Positions 42,559-50,066 of a stretch of 64,000 nucleotides of DNA are shown here, piece by piece (within the stretch, counting starts at the first letter, position 1; the number at the start of each line of letters is the position of its first letter). Below the pieces are notes generated by a model. That model was given only the letters and a program-made list of their open reading frames with translations. It did no database searches and was not told the DNA's origin. Source of the DNA: Dehalococcoidia bacterium (GTDB taxonomy: Bacteria > Chloroflexota > Dehalococcoidia > Lucifugimonadales > UBA3495). The stretch spans positions 62,001 to 126,000 of the forward strand of contig JAJDTP010000004.1 in the NCBI GenBank assembly GCA_022827095.1, read 5' to 3'. Both the position numbers and the translations under genes were made by a program.

Positions 42559-42941
42559 GTGATGGGAACAGTTGGCGCGCCGGCGCAAACCGACCAGTAG
42601 CTCCAACACGACAGTTGCCGTCGGAGTGAAGACCAGTCCGCATCGCACCTCCCTGCCGTCATAGCCCTTAATTCCCCGGCAGGGCCAGGCGGAGATTGAT
42701 CGCGGCCAGCAAACCAGGCCGCGGCCTCGCGGCTCAAACGGCGAATCATACAAGCTTTATTACGGAAAACCGGTCGATGATTATTCGCATCATACGGCCT
42801 CACGGTTACCATTCAGCGTGAGCGCCGGTCGGCGGGCTTGGAGGCTGGCGGTACGGGTTCCGACATTGTTCAGGATGGCCCACAAGGCTACCGGCGGTCC
42901 CAACAGACGGGTAACCGAGAACCGATGCAGCGAGGAAGATC
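42559..42941. other. Intergenic stretch, no gene seen
   Basis: 383 bases; nothing gene-like on either strand beyond short shadow frames. Confidence 0.4.
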
Positions 42942-43319
42942 ATGACGCATCGCATACTGGCTGGAACACGCCGGGGTGTTGACCAACTCGTTGGGAGCGG
43001 CATGGTGGTCATACGCGCCTTCGTGCTCGCCGGTGGTTTCGGTTGCGCGGTCGTTCATCCAGTTATAGACCTCAGGCGGCCCGGCTCGCGCCCGGGACTA
43101 CGCCAGAGGGGAAAATCCGCCATTCCCACCGGGGCGCGGGTGGATACCGAATGCGGCCCGCTGACTGCGCCAATGGACTGGAATGACGTCGCGGGAACGG
43201 ACGGCTGCCTGCTGCGCTGGCAGGCCGGTGATGGGGATCTGAACGTAGGCGTGCTCGCGCGCGGGATAGACCGAGTTGATGAAGAGTATGGCCTGGCGGT
43301 GGTCCGTGGTGTTGGTTAA
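42942..43319 (+). CDS. Hypothetical protein, doubtful
   Basis: 125 codons from ATG 42942 with GAGGAAGATC upstream, a fair ribosome site. The N-terminal third is hydrophobic (M-V-V-I-R-A-F-V-L-A-G-G-F-G-C-A-V-V). An open frame of 113 codons exists on the opposite strand (43098-43439), and neither has recognisable homology. The plus-strand choice rests on the ribosome site only. Confidence 0.3.
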   Translation: MTHRILAGTRRGVDQLVGSGMVVIRAFVLAGGFGCAVVHPVIDLRRPGSRPGLRQRGKSAIPTGARVDTECGPLTAPMDWNDVAGTDGCLLRWQAGDGDLNVGVLARGIDRVDEEYGLAVVRGVG

Positions 43320-43451
43320 CCCGTCGGGTATCTTGCAGAACAGTTGGGTAACGAGATCGGCACTATTCACGAAGTCGTAGGCTGTAGTGAGTGGCAACCT
43401 GCAGCATAGCGGGGCCTTGCGCCATTTCGAAACCAGCATTGAAGGTTGGCA

Positions 43452-45482
43452 ATGGATTTGACGGCGAACCTAAACCTTGCACAAGAACTGCTGCTTCTGG
43501 TTATGGATGAGGACAGTGGCGAAGCTACGGTCGTTCCATCGCGCACAATGGGCTATGCGCTTGCCGCGGCGGCGCTGATCGAACTCGAGCTGCAACATCG
43601 CATTGATACCAGCCCCGAGGAGCTGATAGTCGCCGACCCCACGCCGCTGGGAGATGACCTGTTGGACCCGGTTCTGGGGGATATCGTCGAGTTGTCCCGT
43701 GAAGCTCCCCGCAATGCGGAGTTCTGGATCCGGCGGATGGCGGCGCGTTCGGAAGAGCTACGCGCCACGGCGTTGGCCGGGTTGGCTACCCACGGATTGG
43801 TCGAGGCTGACGATACCGGCTTTTTCTCGCTCTCCCGATTGGCGGCGCGGGCTCGGCGCTACCCGGAAGCCGGCAGTCGTCAAGCTCAGGAAGTTCGGCT
43901 TCGGGTTTTGCAGGAGATTTTCGGCACCGAGATTCCCGACCCACGGGACATAGCCATGATCAGCCTGGCCCACGCGTGCGACATATTCCAGAGGATTTTG
44001 CCCGCTGACGATTATGAAGAAGTCCGCGAGCGGATCGAACTGATCTCCCGGTTGGAACTGGTGAGCCGCTCTGTCGTCGGCTCGATTCGCAACTTGACGC
44101 TGGCCGAAGCCTACGCCCAGCATCGGCACATACGGGAGAAAGGCGGCGGCTGGCCACGCGCTTCGGGGTATTTGCCAGTCATCGGCCATGCACTGCAATT
44201 CCGCAATACCATCAACGGATTTCTGACGGAACAGTACCGAAACCTGGGCCCGGTGTTTGAAATATCTTTGCTCGGCAAGAAATGGCTGGTGCTGGCCGGA
44301 CCGGAGGCAAACCGATTTCTGCTGCAGGATGGCAAGGAATGCCTGCATACCGATCATGTTACCTGGCAGGGGTTCGCCCAGCAATTCGGCGGCACCAGGG
44401 CCATCGCCGGGATGGACGGCCCGGAACACGTGCGCCTGCGACGGCTCATGCGGGACGGTTACTCCCGCGGGCAGTTGGTGAGGGATCCAACCGAGGCCGT
44501 GGCTATTGTGGAGAATGAGATGCGGCAGTGGCCGGAAAATCGTCCGGTTTCGGTTTACCCCAGCGTGCAGCGTATGGTGGTGGATCAACTGGGCACGCTG
44601 ATGTCCGGCATATCTCCCCGGGAAAACGTGGAGGACATACTCACCTTTATCCATGCGCTGGAAATGGTCTATATGGCCAGAATGTACCCGAGGTTCATGG
44701 CGCATACGCCCAAGGTGCGGCGCGCCCGCCGCCGCGTCGAGGAGCTCTTCGAGCGAGTGCTGGCCGCCCATGAGCCGACGCTACGCTCCGCAGAAACGCC
44801 GAACCTTTCCGACACCCTGATGGAAATGCGGCGCTCGGCGCCGGACTTCATCACGGACAAGAACCTGTTCGTTGACTCCATGGGGCCATTCCTGGCCGGA
44901 GCCGACACTTCATCCGCGGCGACTTCCTTCATGCTCTACTCCCTGATGAAGAACCCCGACGTGCTGGAGCAGGTGCGTGAAGAGGCCGATCAACTGTTTG
45001 CCAACGGCGCGCCCACTGCGGCCGGCCTGAACAACATGCCCGTCACCCAGCGGGCCGTCCAGGAAACACTGCGGCTGCATCCCATTGTGCCGGTAATGGT
45101 GCGAACCGTAGCGAACTCTTTTGAATTCGCCGGCTACTGGATTCCCGCTGGCACGTCGGTCTGGGTAGCCATGCCGGTGTCGCATCACTTGCCGGAGCTA
45201 TACCCGGATCCCGAGCGTTTTGATATCGACCGCTTCTTGCCCGAGCGTCGGGAACACGGCCAGCCGGGAGCCTACGCTCCCTTCGGCTTCGGACCCCACA
45301 GCTGCCTGGGACAGGGAGCGGCACAGGTCCAGATGACGCTCATCAACGCGACAATCCTGAACCGGGCGGAAATCGTCCTGGACCCGCCCGATTACCGGAT
45401 GAAACTCGATTCCATACCCACACCCAGCCCGAACCGCAGCTTTAAAATCCGACTGACTCGATGGCGACAAAAGGGAGGATAG
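43452..45482 (+). CDS. GPP34 (GOLPH3-like)-cytochrome P450 fusion protein
   Basis: 676 residues from ATG 43452 with GAAGGTTGG upstream. Residues 1-215 are a GPP34 domain: L-N-L-A-Q-E-L-L-L-L-V-M-D-E-D-S-G near the start, a helical body (A-A-A-A-L-I-E-L-E-L), and L-I-S-R-L-E-L-V-S-R-S-V-V-G-S-I at the end. In eukaryotes this domain binds phosphoinositide lipid; bacterial versions are uncharacterised. Residues about 230-670 are a complete P450: I-helix A-G-A-D-T (482-486), E-T-L-R (538-541) and heme loop F-G-F-G-P-H-S-C-L-G (611-620; axial Cys618). Heme-thiolate monooxygenase activity is likely; the substrate is unknown. Stop and the next gene's ATG are 4 bases apart. Confidence 0.93.
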   Translation: MDLTANLNLAQELLLLVMDEDSGEATVVPSRTMGYALAAAALIELELQHRIDTSPEELIVADPTPLGDDLLDPVLGDIVELSREAPRNAEFWIRRMAARSEELRATALAGLATHGLVEADDTGFFSLSRLAARARRYPEAGSRQAQEVRLRVLQEIFGTEIPDPRDIAMISLAHACDIFQRILPADDYEEVRERIELISRLELVSRSVVGSIRNLTLAEAYAQHRHIREKGGGWPRASGYLPVIGHALQFRNTINGFLTEQYRNLGPVFEISLLGKKWLVLAGPEANRFLLQDGKECLHTDHVTWQGFAQQFGGTRAIAGMDGPEHVRLRRLMRDGYSRGQLVRDPTEAVAIVENEMRQWPENRPVSVYPSVQRMVVDQLGTLMSGISPRENVEDILTFIHALEMVYMARMYPRFMAHTPKVRRARRRVEELFERVLAAHEPTLRSAETPNLSDTLMEMRRSAPDFITDKNLFVDSMGPFLAGADTSSAATSFMLYSLMKNPDVLEQVREEADQLFANGAPTAAGLNNMPVTQRAVQETLRLHPIVPVMVRTVANSFEFAGYWIPAGTSVWVAMPVSHHLPELYPDPERFDIDRFLPERREHGQPGAYAPFGFGPHSCLGQGAAQVQMTLINATILNRAEIVLDPPDYRMKLDSIPTPSPNRSFKIRLTRWRQKGG

Positions 45483-45486
45483 GATC

Positions 45487-46746
45487 ATGGCGTCTGCTTC
45501 TCAACCCGCTCCGCGCTATCACGACCTGGACGCGCTGCGCGCCGTAGCCACGCTGCTGGGCATCGCGCTCCACGGCGCATTCTTCGTGCTGCCCGAGCTG
45601 ATTTACCCCTGGCCGGTGCATGACAAGTCCGTCGGCAATGACCCCACCTACCACATCATTCTTGACATCACCCACGGCCTCCGGACTCCGGTGTTCTATT
45701 TGCTCAGCGGCCTGTTCAGCGTGCTGCTCTGGGAGCGCCGGGGGCTGTACTCGCTGGGGATGCAGCGGCTCAAGCGCATCGGCCTGCCTCTGGCCGTCGG
45801 GTGCTTCACCATAATTCCGCTGACCGCCCTGGCCATGGCCCTGACCTCGGGGCGGGAGCATCCGTATGACTTTCCCTTCTGGGCCCTGCCGCTGATCTGG
45901 CTCTTCGCCACGATGCACCTGTGGTTCCTCTGGAACCTGCTGCTGATGGTCGGCGTCTTTATCATCCTGGCCAAGCCGGCCATCGTTCTGGCGCCCCTGT
46001 TCCGCGTCCTGGCCCGCTTGGGAATACGCTTGGACCCGAGCCGGCTGGACCAGCTGGGAGTGCAATACCGCAACCCGAAAATCTGGTTGCTTACCATTCC
46101 GATTTCGGTGGTGGCCTCTCTCCTGATGCAGGAACCGATCTTCGGGGCCGACTCCCTGCAAAGCCTGATACCCAAGCCGGCGACTTTTGTCTTCTATTGC
46201 TGTTTCTTCTTTTTCGGCGCGTTTCTTTACCGGCAGGGCATCGGGGTACGCCGCTGGTGGACAATCGCCCTGCTGCCCGCCGCCGTCACCTTCTGCATCG
46301 GCTTCCTGCTGCTCCGGGAGTATGCCGCCGAAGCGAAACCCTTTACCCATGGCGAACTGCCCGAACTGGTGTGGATGTTCAGCAACCGCCTGACCGCGGT
46401 GAGCGCCCTGGCCGAAACCGCTTTTGCCTGGCTGACCGCTTTCGGCATGATGGGGCTCTTCCGCTGGTTGCTCTCCCGCCCCAGCTTCACTGTGCGATAC
46501 CTCTCCGACGCCAGTTACTGGATGTACATGGCGCACCTGCCGCTGGTTGTCGTGGCTCATTGGGTGGTCGTCGATTGGCCTATCAGCTACCACCTCAAGT
46601 ACATCCTGGCCTGTGCCGGCGTCACGGTCGTGCTGCTGATAACCTACCAGCTGTTCATACGTTACACCTTTATCGGCAACGTCCTGAACGGCCCACGCAC
46701 CCGGCGCAAGCGATCGCTGCCCACAGCCGCGCCGGAACGCGCGTAG
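45487..46746 (+). CDS. Membrane acyltransferase 3 family protein
   Basis: 419 residues from ATG 45487 with GGGAGGATAGG upstream, 4 bases after the P450 fusion. About ten membrane helices of the acyltransferase 3/OpgC type. The early motif R-Y-H-D-L-D-A-L-R-A-V-A, an active His in L-G-I-A-L-H-G-A-F-F, and F-Y-L-L-S-G-L-F-S fit the family. These enzymes O-acetylate or O-succinylate sugars, glucans or lipids at the membrane. Coupling to the GPP34-P450 suggests a shared lipid or glycolipid substrate; this is inference. Confidence 0.9.
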   Translation: MASASQPAPRYHDLDALRAVATLLGIALHGAFFVLPELIYPWPVHDKSVGNDPTYHIILDITHGLRTPVFYLLSGLFSVLLWERRGLYSLGMQRLKRIGLPLAVGCFTIIPLTALAMALTSGREHPYDFPFWALPLIWLFATMHLWFLWNLLLMVGVFIILAKPAIVLAPLFRVLARLGIRLDPSRLDQLGVQYRNPKIWLLTIPISVVASLLMQEPIFGADSLQSLIPKPATFVFYCCFFFFGAFLYRQGIGVRRWWTIALLPAAVTFCIGFLLLREYAAEAKPFTHGELPELVWMFSNRLTAVSALAETAFAWLTAFGMMGLFRWLLSRPSFTVRYLSDASYWMYMAHLPLVVVAHWVVVDWPISYHLKYILACAGVTVVLLITYQLFIRYTFIGNVLNGPRTRRKRSLPTAAPERA

Positions 46747-46898
46747 CATACGGTGACTCGGATACAAAATGATGATGCAGCGGCGACCCGGCGGACTCCC
46801 CGCGGGTGCAGGGGCACTGACGTCGATCTCAAAGGACGCCGAAACCAACCCGAGTATCAGTTGATCGTTGGGCTAAACGCATCGCCCGCCATCGTCTC

Positions 46899-49598
46899 GT
46901 GAAATTCCTGTCGTTCGGCAACAACATAAGACAATATCTCCGGCCGGCAGCGCTGGTATTGGTGGCGGCGGTCATCTTCGCCCTGATCGCTCTGGCGATT
47001 TTCGCGCCGTTGCAAGGGGCAGCCCCGTCCCAGGGGCCGCCCCCTCCGGTGACGCCGCCGCCGGTGCCGACGCCTACTCCGGTGGTTCTGGGAGTTCCGG
47101 CCAAGGTGGAAGCCACGCCCACCGGTCGTGCCGGCGAGGTTTTCGTGGTGTGGAAGCCCGCGCAAAACGCCACCGTCCACTGGGTCTGGTCGGCGAAGTG
47201 GGACAACACGGGCGGCAAATGGACCCGGGGCGAAGAGGGTTCCGTGGTCGTAACCGGCCTGGAAAGCGATCAGGATTACTGGTTCCGTGTCATCGCCGGC
47301 CGGGAAATCCCGGGCCAATCTACCCAATGGTCCAGATGGAGCAATTGGGCCAAAGCTACGCCCAAGGAGCAGGCGTTCGCCATTGAACTGGTCTGTATCA
47401 ACGTCGTGCGCAAGCCCTGCCAGGAGCTGGCCGCAACCGACGTATCCCCGGGGTTTGGCGGGTTCATTGAGCGGGTCAAACACCGCACCGGCGGCAGCGT
47501 GACGTTCAATCTCACTTCCTACTCCGAACGCGAACTGCCCGACAACGAAGCCGTAGGTTTGATCAAGAGCGGCGTCGTGGACATGGCGGAAATCTATCCC
47601 GCCCACGTTTCCGGGGACCTGGCGATAATCGAGGCGGTCAACCTTTGGGGCCTCTACCCCGACCTGGAAACTCAATTCGCCGCAGTCGATAAGAGTCGCG
47701 ACGCCGTTCGCGCCGTGATTGAGCGCGACACCAACGGCGTGGTCATCACCGAACACTACACGGACAGCAACTACATCTTCTCCACCCGCCCCTTGCGTTC
47801 CCTGGATGATTTCAAAGGTTTGCGAACGCGCAGCTACCGCCCTCCGCTGACCGAGATGCTGGTCAGCATTGGCGCCGACCCCCATTTCGTCGATTACTTC
47901 GACGTGTACCGCGCGCTGCAAAGTCGGTTGGTCGATGCCGCTATCTCCTGTGGAACCTGCGGTCTCAGCCAGGGCTGGTACGAAGTCGCCAAATATCTCT
48001 ATGGACCAATCAACGGCTCATCCAGCGTTACCTGGATCGCGATGAACCGGGACCGGTGGAATGAAATACCGCCAGAGTTCCAGGCCATCATCATTGAAGA
48101 GGGCAATCGCCATTGGGAACACATGACGGATCTGGCCATTGGGGAATGGGAGCATGAAGCCATCGACGAAAATACTGAAGGCGGCATGATCCACTCCCCG
48201 CTTTCGCCTGAAATCCACGACGTGATATTCCAGGCCAACCTCTACAGCGTGCTGCCCCGCTGGGTGGAGCGGGCGGGAGGCCCCCACTCGGAAGCGGTCC
48301 GCATATTCAACGAGATCATCGGCCCCATCATCGACGTCCACATCAACCCCGACGGCTTCGCGGCATATCCGGTGCCCGGCAACCCGGGCGTTACGGAGTC
48401 GGTCTACATCAACGTCACCGATACCGCCAACGGTCCCGAAGCCATCGCCTCCATCTTTCCTTGTGACGGCCCACCGTCCCTCATCGTTACGGCACACCAC
48501 CACGCCGGCAGTCCCACCGGATCATCATGCGGCCGATATGGCGGCGCCAACTTCAACCATTCCCGGTTGGTATCCCGCGGGCACAGCTTCAAGATACCGA
48601 TGGCCTGCGCAGAACTCTCGTCGGTGGATTGCGGGCTAGCGGCGGGCGCCTACCGCCATATTTGGGACATTGGCTTTGTTGAGCGCGTCAAGCGCCGCAC
48701 CAATGGCCAGGTGCAGTTTGAGGTCACGTCGTTCTCTGAACTGGGCGTTTCCGGCGCGGACACGTTGCGCCTTGTTGAGGACGGCACGCTGTCAGCGGCG
48801 CAGACCCATCCTACGCACATCAGCGGCGATCACCCAATCGTGGAAATCAGCGGACTGTGGGGCCTGCATCCCAATCAGGCGACCAACCTCGCCGTTATCG
48901 ACGCCGTACAGCCCGCAATGGCCGAATTGACCGCGGCCAACAGCGGCGTGCAGGTCGCCTACATGATGAGTGGTGATTACTATCTGTTCTCCCGGAAGGA
49001 AGTCCACGATGACCCGCGCGACTGGCAGGGTCTCAAAGTGCGCAGCCACGACGTCGCCCTCAGCGACCTCCTGGAAGGCCTGGGCGCCGAGCCTCAGCGC
49101 CTTGCGTTCTCTGATGTGTACACGGCCCTGGAGCGTGGTGAGATTGACGGCGCGCTCACATGCGCCTCCTGCGGACATGAACAACGTTGGCACGAGGTTG
49201 CCGATTACATCATCGGTCCGTTCTACAGCCTCTCCCACAGCTGGCTAACCGTCAACCAAGAACTTTGGGACACGATGCCGCTGGACTTGCAGAATATCAT
49301 CCTCGAAGAGGGCGCTCGCCACGCCTATCTCAACCGCTATTTCCTGCTGGCGCACTCCGAGCCGGAAGCGGTTCAGAAGAACGTTGCCGAAGGTCTGAAA
49401 CCCGCGCATCTTTCCTACGCAATACGGGACGAGATGCGCCTGGCGGCCGTCAAAAATGTCATTCCCCGCTGGGTTGACCGCGCTGGCGGCCCGTACTCTG
49501 AGGGGCTATACGATATCAACGTGCTCTTCAACGGTCTCGTGTATCCAATCGTCGGCGTTTACATTAATCCCGACGGTTCCGCCTCGATAGAGCCGTAA
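46899..49598 (+). CDS. Membrane-tethered FN3 + double DctP-like binding protein
   Basis: 899 residues with GTG start at 46899; no good ribosome site is visible, so the start is less certain. An N-terminal hydrophobic helix (about 16-38) and Pro-rich linker precede a fibronectin III-like domain (about 64-155). Two TRAP-transporter DctP-like domains follow (about 157-475 and 555-880). The two copies share motifs such as Y-E-V-A-K-Y-L-Y-G-P against H-E-V-A-D-Y-I-I-G-P, W-N-E-I-P-P-E-F-Q-A-I-I-I-E-E-G against W-D-T-M-P-L-D-L-Q-N-I-I-L-E-E-G, and S-C-G-T-C-G against T-C-A-S-C-G. DctP proteins capture organic acids for TRAP permeases, but no permease (DctQ/M) is nearby. It may be a surface receptor. 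Confidence 0.8.
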   Translation: MKFLSFGNNIRQYLRPAALVLVAAVIFALIALAIFAPLQGAAPSQGPPPPVTPPPVPTPTPVVLGVPAKVEATPTGRAGEVFVVWKPAQNATVHWVWSAKWDNTGGKWTRGEEGSVVVTGLESDQDYWFRVIAGREIPGQSTQWSRWSNWAKATPKEQAFAIELVCINVVRKPCQELAATDVSPGFGGFIERVKHRTGGSVTFNLTSYSERELPDNEAVGLIKSGVVDMAEIYPAHVSGDLAIIEAVNLWGLYPDLETQFAAVDKSRDAVRAVIERDTNGVVITEHYTDSNYIFSTRPLRSLDDFKGLRTRSYRPPLTEMLVSIGADPHFVDYFDVYRALQSRLVDAAISCGTCGLSQGWYEVAKYLYGPINGSSSVTWIAMNRDRWNEIPPEFQAIIIEEGNRHWEHMTDLAIGEWEHEAIDENTEGGMIHSPLSPEIHDVIFQANLYSVLPRWVERAGGPHSEAVRIFNEIIGPIIDVHINPDGFAAYPVPGNPGVTESVYINVTDTANGPEAIASIFPCDGPPSLIVTAHHHAGSPTGSSCGRYGGANFNHSRLVSRGHSFKIPMACAELSSVDCGLAAGAYRHIWDIGFVERVKRRTNGQVQFEVTSFSELGVSGADTLRLVEDGTLSAAQTHPTHISGDHPIVEISGLWGLHPNQATNLAVIDAVQPAMAELTAANSGVQVAYMMSGDYYLFSRKEVHDDPRDWQGLKVRSHDVALSDLLEGLGAEPQRLAFSDVYTALERGEIDGALTCASCGHEQRWHEVADYIIGPFYSLSHSWLTVNQELWDTMPLDLQNIILEEGARHAYLNRYFLLAHSEPEAVQKNVAEGLKPAHLSYAIRDEMRLAAVKNVIPRWVDRAGGPYSEGLYDINVLFNGLVYPIVGVYINPDGSASIEP

Positions 49599-50066
49599 CC
49601 GGCGCCGTACACGCCAACACCACCGCGAGCTATTGGGATGAACCTCGAAACCATCGCCGCCCCGGCGGCGCACCAGATTGACACGGCGACGGGCGCCGTT
49701 GCGTCACCCATCTATCTGTCTCCCGCCGATGAGCGAGATGGCAAGCATCGCGGATCCGAGTTTCCGGCGGCCGGCAGCAGGAGCGGGATCTCGCCGGTGC
49801 GGTAGGCCGGTCGATCTGGGGCAGCATCCACTCGCCGGCGGTGGTGTTGTCGGTCAGAACGATGTTGGCCATGAACTCGGTCTCGATGGCAGAAATGCCC
49901 GCGGTCACGGCTTCCAGCCACTTCCCAGGTCGATGACCGTCAGGCGCTTCTGAGCGCGTGCGCGACCATGGCCGTGCGAGCAGGCGGCGCACGGTTGACG
50001 GCCAGTGGAGATGCCCCGATTATTGATCGGCCCCAAACGCACAAGTCCGAAAATGGGAATGCAGCA
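49599..50066. other. Intergenic with small decayed gene
   Basis: 468 bases. On the minus strand at about 49735-49935 two frames join to read E-A-V-T-A-G-I-S-A-I-E-T-E-F-M-A-N-I-V-L, then T-D-N-T-T-A-G-E-W-M-L-P-Q-I-D-R and P-A-Y-R-T-G-E-I-P-L-L-L-P-A. This looks like a frameshifted small protein, of unknown family. No other gene. Confidence 0.4.
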
